Part shown: in pieces, positions 7,806-19,012 of the stretch
How positions within the stretch are numbered: position 1 is the stretch's first letter
Layout: each line of letters begins with the position of its first letter
Assembly (NCBI RefSeq): GCF_003813775.1
Contig: NZ_RPDH01000001.1
Coordinates: 2,356,001-2,420,000, forward strand
Source of the DNA: Chitinophaga lutea
GTDB lineage: Bacteria > Bacteroidota > Bacteroidia > Chitinophagales > Chitinophagaceae
Length of the DNA stretch: 64,000 nucleotides
Direction of reading: 5' to 3'
Position numbers and translations under genes: made by a program
The notes under the pieces: generated by a model
Seen by the model: the letters and a program-made list of their open reading frames with translations, nothing else
Told to the model about the DNA's origin: nothing
Databases searched by the model: none

Positions 7806-10514
7806 ATGAACACTACCAACACCATTAAGCCTTACCTGCGTTTGAGCGGCCTCGAGCCGCTGGTGGTAAGGCCGGAGACCAACTTTATCAACGTCGGGGA
7901 GCGTACCAACGTAACCGGTTCCAAAAAATTCGCAAGGCTCATTCGTGAAGGCTTGTTCGAAGAAGCTTTGTCCGTTGCCCGCCAGCAGGTGGAAAGCGGT
8001 GCGCAGATTCTCGATGTGAATATGGACGATGCGCTGCTCGACGGCGAAAAGGCCATGACCACTTTCCTCAACCTGCTCGCATCCGAGCCGGATATTTCCC
8101 GCATCCCAGTCATGATCGACTCCAGCAAGTTCAGCGTCATAGAGGCGGGGCTTAAATGTCTGCAGGGCAAATGTATCGTGAACTCCATCAGCCTGAAGGA
8201 AGGAGAAGAAAAATTCATCGAGCACGCCGTCATCTGCCAGAGCTACGGTGCTTCGGTGGTGGTAATGGCTTTTGATGAATCGGGCCAGGCCGATACGCTC
8301 GAAAAGCGTGTCAGCTTTTGTCACCGCGCGTACAAGATTCTTACCGAAAAAGTAGGCTTCGAACCGCAGGATATCATATTCGATCCCAACATCTTCGCCA
8401 TTGCCACCGGCATCGAAGAACATAATAATTACGCGGTAGAATTCATAGAGGCCTGCCGCCAGATCAAAGCACTGATGCCACTGGCCAAGATCAGTGGTGG
8501 TGTCAGCAACGTGTCTTTCTCTTTCCGCGGCAACGATGTGGTGAGGGAGGCCATGCACTCCGTGTTTCTCCTGCATGCCATCAAAGCGGGGCTCGATATG
8601 GGCATCGTGAATGCGGGCATGATCCAGATTTACGACGAAATTGAGCCGCAGCTCCGCGAACTGTGCGAGGATGCCGTCCTGAACCGCCGACCCGACGCAA
8701 CCGAGCGCCTGGTGAACTTCGCCGAAACAGTGAAGGCCAAAGGGAAAGTGGTGGAAAAAGACGAGGCCTGGCGCAAAGGAACGGTGGAAGAAAGGCTCAG
8801 CCATGCCCTGGTGAACGGGATTACCGACTACATTGATGAAGACACCGAAGAAGCGCGCCAGAAATATGCACGCCCGCTCGAAGTGATCGAGGGCCCGCTG
8901 ATGGCCGGCATGAATGTGGTGGGCGACCTCTTCGGCAGCGGAAAGATGTTTTTGCCCCAGGTAGTGAAAAGCGCCAGGGTGATGAAAAAATCGGTGGCGG
9001 TACTAACCCCCTTCATCGAAGAAGAAAAGAAACAATTCGTAGCCCTGAACGGCGGTGAAATAAAATCGGCCGGTAAAATATTGCTGGCTACGGTGAAGGG
9101 CGACGTACATGATATCGGTAAAAACATCGTGGGCGTGGTATTGGGCTGTAACGGCTACGACATCATAGACCTCGGTGTGATGGTGCCTGCGGAAAAGATT
9201 TTGCAGCAGGCCCGCGAACTGCAGGTAGACGTGATTGGCCTCAGCGGCCTCATCACCCCCAGCCTCGACGAAATGGTGCACATCGCCCGCGAAATGAAAC
9301 GGCAGCAGTTCAATATCCCGCTGTTGATCGGCGGCGCCACCACTTCACGCACGCACACCGCTGTGAAAATTGCGCCTGAATATGAAAACGGCGTGGTGCA
9401 CGTGCTCGATGCATCGCGTAGTGTAACCGTAACCGGTAACCTGCTGAACAAAGCGCTGCACAAAAACTTCCTCGCGGAAGTAAAAGAAGAATATGTAAAA
9501 CTGAACGATGCCTTCCGCAACAAAAAGCCGGTAAAACAATACCTGCCGCTTGCGGACGCACGTGCCAATAAAGTGCCTGTCAACTGGAACGAGTTTCAGC
9601 CGGTTAAGCCGAAAGTACTCGGCACGCAGGTGTTCGACAACTACGACCTGGGGGAAATTGCGAAATACATCGACTGGCAGCCTTTCTTCATTGCCTGGGA
9701 ACTGCACGGCAAATTCCCCCAGATACTGAGCGATGAAGTAGTGGGCAAAGAAGCCACCCGCCTTTATAATGATGCCCAGGAAATGCTCCGGCGCATCATC
9801 AGCGAAAAGTGGCTGCGCGCCCGCGCGGTGATCGGCATGTTCCCGGCCCGCTCCAACGGCGAAGACACGGTGCATGTAACGGCTATCGACGGTGCGGAGG
9901 TGCCCCTGGAATTCCTGCGCCAGCAGATCAAAAAGGCTCCTGGTCAACCCAATATCAGCCTGTCCGACTACATCGCCCCTGCTTCCACGGGCAAACAGGA
10001 CTACATTGGTGGTTTTGCAGTAACGGCAGGAGAGGGCATCGAAGAATGGCTCGAAAAGTTCAAAAAGGACCACGACGATTACAGCAGTATTATGCTGAAA
10101 GCCTTGGCCGACCGCCTCGCCGAAGCATTTACGGAACTCCTGCACGAGCGTGTGAGAAAAGAATTCTGGGGCTATGCCACGGATGAGCACCTCAGCAACG
10201 AGCAACTGATCAAAGAAGAATACCTTGGCATACGCCCGGCGCCCGGCTATCCGGCTTGCCCGGAACATACCGAAAAATACAAGCTGTTCGACCTGTTGAG
10301 CGCTACCGAAGCGACGGGTATCACGCTGACGGAGTCACTGGCGATGTATCCCGCTGCAAGTGTTAGTGGCTGGTATTTTGCCAACCCGCAGTCGAAATAC
10401 TTCGGCCTGGGCAAGATTGAAAAAGACCAGGTGGAAGATTATGCACAGCGGAAGGGCTGGCCGCTGGAGGAAGCGGAGCGCTGGCTGCGCCCCAACCTGG
10501 AATACGATATGTAA
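7806..10514 (+). CDS. metH: Methionine synthase, folate/cobalamin/activation subunit (split MetH)
   Basis: 902 residues carrying the rest of MetH. The order is a pterin-binding domain ([22 protein letters not shown]), a cobalamin cap and B12-binding domain with the DVHDIG motif ([16 protein letters not shown]), and a C-terminal reactivation domain that binds S-adenosylmethionine ([15 protein letters not shown]). The start follows AGGAG at 7795-7799, one of the clearer Shine-Dalgarno-like sequences here. No homocysteine domain is present, so it needs the preceding gene product. A strong terminator follows at 10538. Confidence 0.96.
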   Translation: MNTTNTIKPYLRLSGLEPLVVRPETNFINVGERTNVTGSKKFARLIREGLFEEALSVARQQVESGAQILDVNMDDALLDGEKAMTTFLNLLASEPDISRIPVMIDSSKFSVIEAGLKCLQGKCIVNSISLKEGEEKFIEHAVICQSYGASVVVMAFDESGQADTLEKRVSFCHRAYKILTEKVGFEPQDIIFDPNIFAIATGIEEHNNYAVEFIEACRQIKALMPLAKISGGVSNVSFSFRGNDVVREAMHSVFLLHAIKAGLDMGIVNAGMIQIYDEIEPQLRELCEDAVLNRRPDATERLVNFAETVKAKGKVVEKDEAWRKGTVEERLSHALVNGITDYIDEDTEEARQKYARPLEVIEGPLMAGMNVVGDLFGSGKMFLPQVVKSARVMKKSVAVLTPFIEEEKKQFVALNGGEIKSAGKILLATVKGDVHDIGKNIVGVVLGCNGYDIIDLGVMVPAEKILQQARELQVDVIGLSGLITPSLDEMVHIAREMKRQQFNIPLLIGGATTSRTHTAVKIAPEYENGVVHVLDASRSVTVTGNLLNKALHKNFLAEVKEEYVKLNDAFRNKKPVKQYLPLADARANKVPVNWNEFQPVKPKVLGTQVFDNYDLGEIAKYIDWQPFFIAWELHGKFPQILSDEVVGKEATRLYNDAQEMLRRIISEKWLRARAVIGMFPARSNGEDTVHVTAIDGAEVPLEFLRQQIKKAPGQPNISLSDYIAPASTGKQDYIGGFAVTAGEGIEEWLEKFKKDHDDYSSIMLKALADRLAEAFTELLHERVRKEFWGYATDEHLSNEQLIKEEYLGIRPAPGYPACPEHTEKYKLFDLLSATEATGITLTESLAMYPAASVSGWYFANPQSKYFGLGKIEKDQVEDYAQRKGWPLEEAERWLRPNLEYDM

Positions 10515-10537
10515 CAGTGCTGTATAAACGAATGCAA

Positions 10538-10566
10538 GGCGCTCCGTTTATGGAGCGCCTTTTTTA
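10538..10566 (+). terminator. Terminator after split metH
   Basis: GGCGCTCC (10538-10545) pairs with GGAGCGCC (10552-10559), followed by TTTTTTATTT. Confidence 0.9.
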
Positions 10567-11082
10567 TTTGGCTACATCGAGGGTTCGCATAAGTTTGTCG
10601 CCATTGTAAAACTTAACGGCTTTTACAGCCGGCGTTTTGGGGAAGGCGGCCATCCAGAGTGCGGCGGCCGTGAAGGTGCGTTTAGGCGTGTCCGCCTTTA
10701 TCGCAAAGTGAAGCCGCACCTCGTCGTCGGTGATTTCGCTGGATGCCAGCCGGATGCTTTGCGTCAGTTCCGAAGGCCGGAGCACTACGGCCGCTATGAT
10801 TTCGCGGGAGAAATCAATGGTATCGATGGTATTGGTCATAGTTTTCGCCATGCCCAGGATACTGTCCTGCTCCACAACACTGCTGATCAGCCAGCAGGTA
10901 ACGCTGTCGTTTTGTTTGATGGTATTTTTTACAAAGTACCCTTCTATCGGCCGTACTGTCAAAGCTGTTGGTGCGTTGGTGGCTGAATCACCCGGGTCTT
11001 TTGATTTGTCGCCCATTTGCGAACTATTGGGGCCGCAGGCCATCAGTACAATGATGAATAACGCGAGTGGCAGGTATTTCAT
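10564..11082 (-). CDS. Hypothetical lipoprotein
   Basis: 172 residues with a lipoprotein signal peptide: hydrophobic LPLALFIIVLMAC, with lipidation expected on the Cys of MACG at about residue 16. It would be exported and membrane-anchored. The mature part has no motif I recognise. It is monocistronic, tail-to-tail with metH and head-to-head with a candidate small RNA. A possible weak promoter is TTTG at 11138-11141, 23 bases, then TAAGCTTG at 11107-11114 on minus. Confidence 0.75.
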   Translation of the reverse strand: MKYLPLALFIIVLMACGPNSSQMGDKSKDPGDSATNAPTALTVRPIEGYFVKNTIKQNDSVTCWLISSVVEQDSILGMAKTMTNTIDTIDFSREIIAAVVLRPSELTQSIRLASSEITDDEVRLHFAIKADTPKRTFTAAALWMAAFPKTPAVKAVKFYNGDKLMRTLDVAK

Positions 11083-11194
11083 GATCGAAGCTTTTGAAGG
11101 TTATCACAAGCTTAATACCAAAAGGACCAGAATTGTTCAAAAAGAAGGAATTGATTTACAGGGAAAACACGCAGAAAGTTGCGTAAAACTACGC

Positions 11195-11225
11195 TTGCCC
11201 TACCCTCTAATGGGTAGTACATTTG
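11195..11225 (+). promoter_or_regulatory. Promoter of the candidate small RNA
   Basis: TTG (11195-11197), exactly 20 bases, then TACATTTG (11218-11225). This is one of the two best matches in the window to the Bacteroidota promoter consensus, yet no open frame follows it. Confidence 0.75.
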
Positions 11226-11231
11226 TGTTAT

Positions 11232-11354
11232 GCTTAGGAATTGCATTTAACCCCAAAAAACAATTCGAGTCACAAAAAGTTAAGGTACACACTGTAAGTT
11301 AACCCCAGTTACGTTTTGACAGAGGCGCTCCCGTAGCGCCTCTGTTTGTTTTTT
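11232..11354 (+). ncRNA. Candidate small RNA of about 120 nt
   Basis: A near-consensus promoter at 11195-11225 and a strong intrinsic terminator at 11320-11354 enclose about 120 bases with no credible coding frame. The neighbouring genes on both sides are on the minus strand, so this is a free-standing transcription unit. The body contains TTAACCCC twice (about 11247 and 11299). It does not look like tmRNA, SRP RNA, RNase P RNA or a tRNA. The 5' end is an estimate from the promoter position. Confidence 0.6.
11320..11354 (+). terminator. Terminator of the candidate small RNA
   Basis: CAGAGGCGCT (11320-11329) pairs with AGCGCCTCTG (11335-11344) around CCCGT, followed by TTTGTTTTTT. There is no T-run on the other strand, so it acts on plus. 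Confidence 0.85.
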
Positions 11355-11404
11355 GGCTGTTGCAGCCTGTTCGTGATAAACAGACGCTGCCCAGATCCGG
11401 CAGA

Positions 11405-13360
<1,956 letters not shown>

Positions 13361-13385
13361 GAAATTTTTTATATAGATGTAAAGA

Positions 13386-13393
13386 CAAAATTA
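13386..13393 (-). promoter_or_regulatory. -7 box for ispG
   Basis: TAATTTTG on minus (caaaatta on plus) matches TAnnTTTG, 25 bp before the ispG start; no -33 TTG seen. Confidence 0.45.
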
Positions 13394-13533
13394 GGAAATA
13401 ATTCTGCGTTCGCTCCGCCCGGGATTTTGATATTTTTTATGAACGGTAATCGCTCCTGGCGATTAATTGAGTAGCTTTAGGCATAACTGCGTAACAGTTT
13501 GTTTGTAACCGAACTATATGTAACATTTATACT

Positions 13534-14385
13534 GTGGATACCATACCCTATCAGCAATTACCCTTGAAGGGACAGTTCAGTGTATTCGAAGTGGAGAGCT
13601 TTGATACGGAGTTGGCGGGCCTGCCCCACCGGCACCACGATTTCCAGATTTTGTGGTTTACCAGGGCATCCGGCGAGCATATCGTCGATTTTGTGACTTA
13701 CCAGATGACGGATAATTCCATCTTCCTGCTCAGGCCCGGGCAGGTACACCAGCTTCCCAAAACCGGCTTTTACGGTTTCAGCATCACTTTCACTGAAAAA
13801 TTCTATTTCACGAATAAACACGACCGGGAAACTTTATACGATTTCACCACCCTGTTCGACGATTCCCAGGAATATGCGCCCATCCGCATCGGACAGGCCG
13901 CGGCCGATAGCTTCGGCCTCATCATCCGGCTAATGCGGCAGGAACTGGCGGTGCAGTTCGAAACCGGCAGCAGCGTCATCAAACATTACCTGAATGCCTT
14001 TTTGCTGCTGGCGGAAAGGGAAAAGAAACACAACGCCGCCAATTCACCGGATTTCCTGAATCACGACGCCCGCATCATCCAGCTGCGAAGACTGGTGGAA
14101 CTCAACTTTCGGACGGAGCACCAGGCGGCCTTTTATGCCGGCCACTTTGCCCTTACTGCCAAGCGACTCAATGAAATCACCCGCGACGCCATCGGTAAAA
14201 CGGTGACGGATATGGTGCACGACCGGCTGGTGCTGGAGGCCAAAAGGCAGCTGGCGTTCAGCCACCGGAGCATTAAAGAAATCTGTTACGAGCTGGGGTT
14301 TGAAGATCCGGCCTATTTCAGCCGTTTTTTCCGGCACCACGCCGCGGCCTCTCCGCAGGAATTCAGGGAAACAATGTTCAAATAA
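13534..14385 (+). CDS. AraC family transcriptional regulator
   Basis: 283 residues. The N-terminal cupin-like sensor has HRHHDFQILWFTRASG and RPGQVHQLP. The C-terminal half is the double helix-turn-helix AraC domain, ending with SIKEICYELGFEDPAYFSR and the FFRHH segment. The only reasonable start is a GTG at 13534 (reads MDTIPYQQLP), since no in-frame ATG lies upstream. The ligand and targets cannot be told from the sequence. It is divergent from ispG and followed after 160 bp by a plus-strand terminator. Confidence 0.92.
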   Translation: MDTIPYQQLPLKGQFSVFEVESFDTELAGLPHRHHDFQILWFTRASGEHIVDFVTYQMTDNSIFLLRPGQVHQLPKTGFYGFSITFTEKFYFTNKHDRETLYDFTTLFDDSQEYAPIRIGQAAADSFGLIIRLMRQELAVQFETGSSVIKHYLNAFLLLAEREKKHNAANSPDFLNHDARIIQLRRLVELNFRTEHQAAFYAGHFALTAKRLNEITRDAIGKTVTDMVHDRLVLEAKRQLAFSHRSIKEICYELGFEDPAYFSRFFRHHAAASPQEFRETMFK

Positions 14386-14544
14386 TACCAGATAATCGCC
14401 CATTTGTCCAAATCAGGGCACAAAATGGGTGTTAATTTTACACTTCGTCTAAACGGAAACCATGTATTTTTTATGCGTTTGAGAAAACGCTTTGTGTTAG
14501 GGAAAGGAAAGTAAGAAAGTAAAAAGTAAGAAAAGTTAGGACGA

Positions 14545-14576
14545 GCCGCCTGTATGACTGAACAGGCGGCTTTTTT
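14545..14576 (+). terminator. Terminator after the AraC gene
   Basis: GCCGCCTGT (14545-14553) pairs with ACAGGCGGC (14562-14570), then TTTTTT. It is 160 bp past the AraC stop, so the transcript has a long 3' end. Confidence 0.85.
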
Positions 14577-14588
14577 ATGTAAGGGAGT

Positions 14589-15347
14589 TTACCAGTCTTT
14601 TTCCACCGTACCGGGCGTGCCTTTCACCTTTTTCATCTTGTCTTCCTGCAGTTTTTTCTCCTGCTGGGCCAGCGCCTGGAGCAGCCGTTTGGCTTCATCC
14701 TGTGTCAGTTTGCTGGGCTTGGGCTGTGGTTGCTGCTGTTGTTCCTTTTCTTTGTCCTGTTGGTCTTTCTGCTGATCCTGTTGATCTTTTTTGTCCTGCT
14801 GGTCTTTTTTATCCTGTTGATCCTGCTGGTCCTGTTTGTCTTTCTGCTTGTCTTTTTTATTCTTGTCCTTGTCTTTATTGTTCTTGTTGTCGTCGCCCTG
14901 TTGTTTTTTCAGCATGGCCTGTGCATAGGCGAGGTTGTAGCGGGCCTCTTCGTCGGACGGGTTGGCTTTGAGCGCTGCCTTGTAATTCTGGATACTTTCC
15001 TGCCATTTTTTATCTTCCATGAAAGTGTTGCCGATGTTGTAGTTAGCGTCGCCTTTCACGTCTTTGCGGGGACTGATTTTCACTGTGTTGGCGTACTGCT
15101 GGCGCGCGGCATCGTACCTTTTCTGTTCGTAAAAGGAATTGCCGAGGTTGTAATTGCCCTCCACCGATTTGTTATTGCGCTCCAGCGCTTTTTTGTAGCT
15201 GGCTTCGGCATCGGCGTATTGTTGTTTTTTATACTGGGCATTACCCTGGCGGATCAGTTTGCTGGTGCCTTCCTGCGCAAGGCCTTCCCCGGCTGCGCAT
15301 AACAGCAGCAAACCGGCAGCGGCGATATGAAAAATGCTCTTCCTCAT
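14589..15347 (-). CDS. batC: BatC-like TPR protein with Asp/Gln/Lys repeat tail
   Basis: 252 residues. The signal peptide ends near residue 24 (GEGLAQ). Three or four TPR units follow at about 28-145 (GNYNLGNSFYEQKRYDAARQ, ANYNIGNTFMEDKKW). Next is a low-complexity stretch of about 60 residues of D, K and Q (repeated QQDKKD). In Bacteroides and relatives BatC belongs to a periplasmic aerotolerance (Bat) complex with BatA, BatB and BatD. Its start overlaps the batB stop by 4 bp, so translation is probably coupled. Confidence 0.85.
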   Translation of the reverse strand: MRKSIFHIAAAGLLLLCAAGEGLAQEGTSKLIRQGNAQYKKQQYADAEASYKKALERNNKSVEGNYNLGNSFYEQKRYDAARQQYANTVKISPRKDVKGDANYNIGNTFMEDKKWQESIQNYKAALKANPSDEEARYNLAYAQAMLKKQQGDDNKNNKDKDKNKKDKQKDKQDQQDQQDKKDQQDKKDQQDQQKDQQDKEKEQQQQPQPKPSKLTQDEAKRLLQALAQQEKKLQEDKMKKVKGTPGTVEKDW

Positions 15348-16390
15348 GCGGCTTTCGAAGTTGTTTTAAGTCCCGGCAGTTCGTCCGCATCGGCCGGTTT
15401 CTTTTTGCCTTCGGGCACAAAGAACTCCAGCGCAATCAGCAGCAGGCAGATGGCCAGGAAATATTGAAAATAACTGTTGTAATCTGTAAATACGTTTTCC
15501 CCGAATTCTTTCTGCTCCATTTTATGGATCTTGTCGGAGAGGGCCTCCACCACTTCGTCTGTATTGTTCATCAGGTGCAGGTACATGCCTTTACCGGTGG
15601 ATGCGAGCGATTTGAGGGCCTCTTCGTTGAGTTTGGACACCACGAGGTTGCCGTCTTTATCTTTCTTCATGCCGCCGCTTTCCGGATCGGGAAGGGGGGA
15701 GCCCGTGGGGGAGCCGATGCCGATGGTGTTGATCACCACGCCGTTTTCGAGCGCTTTTTTGGCTTCGGAAACGGCCCCTTCGTTATGATCTTCCCCATCG
15801 GAAATAATGATGAGGGCTTTGTGTTTGCGTTCCTTGCGGTTGAAGGCTTCGTCGCTCACGCGGATGGCCTCGTTGATTTCCGTGCCCTGCCGGGGAATGA
15901 GGTCGGGCGAAATACTGTTCAGGTACATTTTGGCGGCGGAATAATCTACGGTGAGCGGCATCTGCAGGTATGCGTTGCCGGCAAACACCACCAGGCCCAG
16001 GCGGTCGTTATCGAGTTTTTCCATCAGCCTGGCCACCACCTGTTTGGCGCGGGTGAGACGGTCTGGTTTCACATCGGTGGCCAGCATACTTTTACTCACG
16101 TCGAGCGCGATGATCACGTCCACCCCTTTGCGGGTGATTTTTTCCACCCGGCTGCCCTTTTGCAGGTTGGCCAGCCCGATCACCCCAAAAAAGAAGGCGA
16201 TGAACAGTAAGAGGAATTTAATGGTGAACAGTCGGCGGGAATAGCCGCTGAACAGCTTTTCGACCATCGTTGGGTCGCCCAGACGGCGGATAGACCGGCG
16301 TTTCCACCAGGTTACCCAGGCGAAAGCGAGTGCGAGTACGATCAGCAGGACGAATGCCCAGAGGTATTCAGTGTGTTGAAATCTTAACAT
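15344..16390 (-). CDS. batB: BatB-like VWA domain membrane protein
   Basis: 348 residues. Membrane segments lie at about 10-28 and 57-75, a von Willebrand factor A domain at about 88-285, and a C-terminal membrane segment near 310-325. The metal-binding MIDAS motif DVSKS is at 97-101 and is complete, with later T and D residues (RQGTEI, ISDGEDH). This layout is that of BatA/BatB proteins; the following batC favours BatB. MoxR, BatA and BatD, usual partners, are not in the window. A promoter lies at 16432-16461 and a 9-bp GC hairpin sits in the leader. Confidence 0.87.
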   Translation of the reverse strand: MLRFQHTEYLWAFVLLIVLALAFAWVTWWKRRSIRRLGDPTMVEKLFSGYSRRLFTIKFLLLFIAFFFGVIGLANLQKGSRVEKITRKGVDVIIALDVSKSMLATDVKPDRLTRAKQVVARLMEKLDNDRLGLVVFAGNAYLQMPLTVDYSAAKMYLNSISPDLIPRQGTEINEAIRVSDEAFNRKERKHKALIIISDGEDHNEGAVSEAKKALENGVVINTIGIGSPTGSPLPDPESGGMKKDKDGNLVVSKLNEEALKSLASTGKGMYLHLMNNTDEVVEALSDKIHKMEQKEFGENVFTDYNSYFQYFLAICLLLIALEFFVPEGKKKPADADELPGLKTTSKAA

Positions 16391-16402
16391 GGTTAAAACG
16401 GC

Positions 16403-16426
16403 GTACCCCGGTCGGCGCCGGGGTAC
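16403..16426 (-). other. Strong hairpin in the batB leader
   Basis: GTACCCCGG pairs with CCGGGGTAC around 6 bases, ending 12 bp before the batB ATG. No T-run follows. It could limit ribosome access to batB or process read-through from the upstream gene. Confidence 0.5.
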
Positions 16427-16431
16427 CAGTT

Positions 16432-16461
16432 CAAAAATAATTTTTTTATAACGTATTACAA
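16432..16461 (-). promoter_or_regulatory. Promoter for batB-batC
   Basis: On minus TTG (16459-16461), 19 bases, then TATTTTTG (16432-16439): good fit to the Bacteroidota consensus. Confidence 0.65.
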
Positions 16462-16502
16462 GCGTGCTTCAAAAGGTTTAACAAGTTTTTTAACAGGGGC
16501 GT

Positions 16503-17306
16503 TTAACGCTCGCCTTTAAAAAAGCCTTCTTCGGCCAGGATGCCGCGCATAATCTCCTGTCGCACTGCGGGAATGTCGAGATTGGGATCTTCCGTTTCGA
16601 AGTTCAGCACAAAAAAGCTGGGGTGCAGGTTTTCTTCTATCCAGCCCACCATCCAGCCGATGCGTTTTTGGCCGCTGATACCCAGCCCGGTTTTGAAGGC
16701 CAGTTTGTATTTGGGCGTTTGCTCCTGCAACATCATGCCGGTCACCAGCTCCTGCACACGGCGCTGGAAAGGTAACTGATTGAAATACAACTGCTTGGCC
16801 AGTCCCAGCTGTTCGTCGGGCGATATCTGCAGGGAGTTATCCAGCCAGAAGGTGTCGATCCGGCTGATTTTCCGATTGCCGTACTGCAGGGAGTCGAGCC
16901 AGCGCTGCATGGTATCGCGGCCGATGCGGCGGGCAATTTCCTGGAAGTGGGAAACTGACGACAACCGGAAGGCTTTGCTCAGGGTCAGGTCCTGGTTCCA
17001 TTCCGGGTTGGAACGGGGCACGCTGTCCCAGCGGATAACCATGTTGGTATCGCTGAGGATGCCGGTTTGCAGGCCCACGAGGGAATTGAATATTTTAAAG
17101 GTAGAGGCCGGGAGGAAACGTTGTTTGGCGCGGTCGATGTTATACACCCTGAAGGTGCCCTGCCCGTTATCGAACAGCATAAAGCAGCCTTCCAGCTTGT
17201 GTTTGGTGAAATGTTTTTCCCAACTCTTCGCTTCTTTCACATTGTTGGGAGAGCAGGCGCTGAGCCAGATTGTGGCAGTCAGCAGCATCAGGCCGAACGT
17301 TTTCAT
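16503..17306 (-). CDS. Class D (OXA-type) beta-lactamase homologue, lipoprotein
   Basis: 267 residues. A lipoprotein signal ends WLSAC with Cys18. All class D active-site motifs are present: STFK at 68-71 (catalytic Ser and carbamylatable Lys), SSV at 116-118, YGN at 142-144, a Trp at 154 and KTG at 205-207. It is therefore expected to be a serine beta-lactamase, or penicillin-binding-like enzyme, anchored to a membrane. The surroundings are core genes with no mobile element, suggesting a resident chromosomal gene. Substrate range cannot be read from sequence alone. Confidence 0.9.
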   Translation of the reverse strand: MKTFGLMLLTATIWLSACSPNNVKEAKSWEKHFTKHKLEGCFMLFDNGQGTFRVYNIDRAKQRFLPASTFKIFNSLVGLQTGILSDTNMVIRWDSVPRSNPEWNQDLTLSKAFRLSSVSHFQEIARRIGRDTMQRWLDSLQYGNRKISRIDTFWLDNSLQISPDEQLGLAKQLYFNQLPFQRRVQELVTGMMLQEQTPKYKLAFKTGLGISGQKRIGWMVGWIEENLHPSFFVLNFETEDPNLDIPAVRQEIMRGILAEEGFFKGER

Positions 17307-17329
17307 CTGAGTTTTTTATGATTGATGTG

Positions 17330-17337
17330 CAAAAGTA
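17330..17337 (-). promoter_or_regulatory. -7 box for the class D beta-lactamase gene
   Basis: TACTTTTG on minus, 23 bp upstream of the start; no clear -33 element. Confidence 0.45.
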
Positions 17338-17345
17338 AGCAAATA

Positions 17346-17379
17346 AAAAAGGAGCCTCCGGGTAAGAGCGCTCCTTTTT
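17346..17379 (-). terminator. Terminator after kbl
   Basis: AAAAAGGAGC (17346-17355) pairs with GCTCCTTTTT (17370-17379), with T-rich sequence following on minus. It lies between kbl and the beta-lactamase gene, so these are separate transcripts. Confidence 0.8.
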
Positions 17380-17397
17380 CAGGTATATTTTTTTCGT

Positions 17398-18600
17398 TTA
17401 TGCGGTGGCGGTTGTTTTCAGTACGCCCAGCTCTTTACCCACCTTGGTGAAGGCGGCAATGGCTTTGTCGAGGTGTTCCTGGCTGTGGGCCGCGCTGAGC
17501 TGCACCCGGATGCGGGCCTGCCCTTTGGGCACCACGGGGTAAAAGAACCCGATCACGTAAATGCCTTCCTGCAGCAGCTTGTCGGCAAACTGCTGGCTGA
17601 GTTTGGCGTCGTAGAGCATTACCGGTACAATGGGATGGTCGCCGGGCTTGATATCGAAGCCGGCGGCGGTCATCTTGTCGCGGAAATAGCGGGTGTTAAA
17701 CTCAAGTTTATCACGCAATTCGGTGGTTTCGCTGAGCATATCGAGCACGGCGATAGACGCGCCTACGATACTGGGGGCTACGGAGTTGGAGAACAGGTAG
17801 GGCCGGCTGCGCTGGCGCAGCATGTCGATGGTGGCTTTGCTGCCGCTGGTGAAACCGCCGGAAGCGCCGCCCAGGGCCTTGCCCAGGGTGCCGGTGATAA
17901 TGTCCACCCGGCCCATTACACCACGGTATTCATGGGTGCCGCGGCCTGTTTTCCCAAGGAAGCCGGAAGAGTGGCTTTCGTCGCTCATTACGATAGCATC
18001 GTATTTATCCGCCAGGTCGCAGATTTTGTCGAGTTGCGCGATGGTGCCGTCCATGCTGAAGGAGCCGTCTGTCACGATAATCCGGCTGCGGGCGCCGGCC
18101 GCTTCCTTCAGTTTGGCTTCCAGGTCGGCCATGTTGTTATGTTCGTAGCGGAACCGCTGGGCTTTGCAAAGGCGCACGCCGTCGATGATGGAGGCGTGGT
18201 TGAGGGCATCGGAGATGATGGCGTCCTGTTCGCCGAAGAGGGGCTCGAATACCCCGCCGTTGGCGTCAAAGGCGGCCACGTAGAGGATGGTGTCTTCCGT
18301 GCCGAGGAATTTGGAGATTTTCTGCTCCAGCTCCCGGTGAATGTCCTGCGTACCGCAGATGAAGCGAACGCTGCTCATCCCGTAACCATGCGTGTCAATC
18401 GTTTCCTTGGCAGCGGCCACCACTTTAGGGTGGGACGACAGGCCCAGGTAGTTGTTGGCGCAAAGGTTAATAACGGTATTGCCGCCTACCGTAATTTCCG
18501 CTCCCTGCCCGGATGTGATAATCCGTTCGTTCTTGTACAAGCCGGCGGCTTCGATTTCATCCAGCTCCTCTTGTAATCTTTTGATGAAATTTTGATTCAT
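17398..18600 (-). CDS. kbl: Glycine C-acetyltransferase (2-amino-3-ketobutyrate CoA ligase)
   Basis: PLP-dependent alpha-oxoamine synthase, 400 residues. Kbl cleaves 2-amino-3-ketobutyrate with CoA to glycine and acetyl-CoA in threonine breakdown. Seen: [29 protein letters not shown] and the PLP-lysine motif [14 protein letters not shown] with Lys241. The family includes BioF and serine palmitoyltransferase. The strong Kbl-like N terminus and 400-residue length favour Kbl; threonine dehydrogenase is not adjacent. A -7 box TAACTTTG lies 27 bp upstream. Confidence 0.92.
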   Translation of the reverse strand: MNQNFIKRLQEELDEIEAAGLYKNERIITSGQGAEITVGGNTVINLCANNYLGLSSHPKVVAAAKETIDTHGYGMSSVRFICGTQDIHRELEQKISKFLGTEDTILYVAAFDANGGVFEPLFGEQDAIISDALNHASIIDGVRLCKAQRFRYEHNNMADLEAKLKEAAGARSRIIVTDGSFSMDGTIAQLDKICDLADKYDAIVMSDESHSSGFLGKTGRGTHEYRGVMGRVDIITGTLGKALGGASGGFTSGSKATIDMLRQRSRPYLFSNSVAPSIVGASIAVLDMLSETTELRDKLEFNTRYFRDKMTAAGFDIKPGDHPIVPVMLYDAKLSQQFADKLLQEGIYVIGFFYPVVPKGQARIRVQLSAAHSQEHLDKAIAAFTKVGKELGVLKTTATA

Positions 18601-19012
18601 ATCAGGACGTATTTAGCTCAGTATAACAAAGTTAGGGTATTAAAAGTATCGAGGAATGTGATTGGCCCCTGTGGCAAATGCCTTAATTGTAAAAAGTTTG
18701 ACGGATGTGTAACATTTATCTGCCGGTTTGCGTCATACGATTATCATAGACGGTGAGATAATGACGAAAAGTACTGTACGCTCGGTTTTCCGGTGATTTA
18801 CCGGCGGCCGGTCGGGGATTTCTCCCTGCTCCACCCCAGTGTTTCTCTGCTGGTGGGAGCTTGCCCCATATCCGGCTTCCTAAGCGTGCTTTGAAGGTAT
18901 TGTCAATGAGCTAATGACAATTCGCTGTGGGATCCCCTGCACTGGCAGGCAGATAATAGCGGTTTCATTAAAAAATGTCGGAAATTAGCACTTCAAAACA
19001 CCTATCGCCCGG
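18601..19012. other. Intergenic region between kbl and the ECF sigma gene
   Basis: 412 bp between divergent genes. It contains the kbl -7 box (18627-18634, minus), a GCTCC/GGAGC stem at about 18830-18860, and a 7-9-7 inverted repeat ATTGTCA ... TGACAAT (18899-18905 with 18915-18921), about 90 bp before the sigma gene and possibly an operator. I found no plus-strand consensus housekeeping promoter and no credible open frame. Confidence 0.4.
18627..18634 (-). promoter_or_regulatory. -7 box for kbl
   Basis: TAACTTTG on minus matches TAnnTTTG; no TTG at the right distance. Confidence 0.45.

Noticed and set aside
7416..8804. 462-residue minus-strand open frame opposite the split metH genes
   Set aside because: It lies wholly antisense to well-identified metH sequence, is rich in His/Phe/Gly as expected of an antisense shadow in GC-rich coding DNA, and shows no domain.
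18601..19012. RNase P RNA or another housekeeping RNA in the long gap
   Set aside because: None of the conserved RNase P, tmRNA or SRP RNA motifs could be found by eye.
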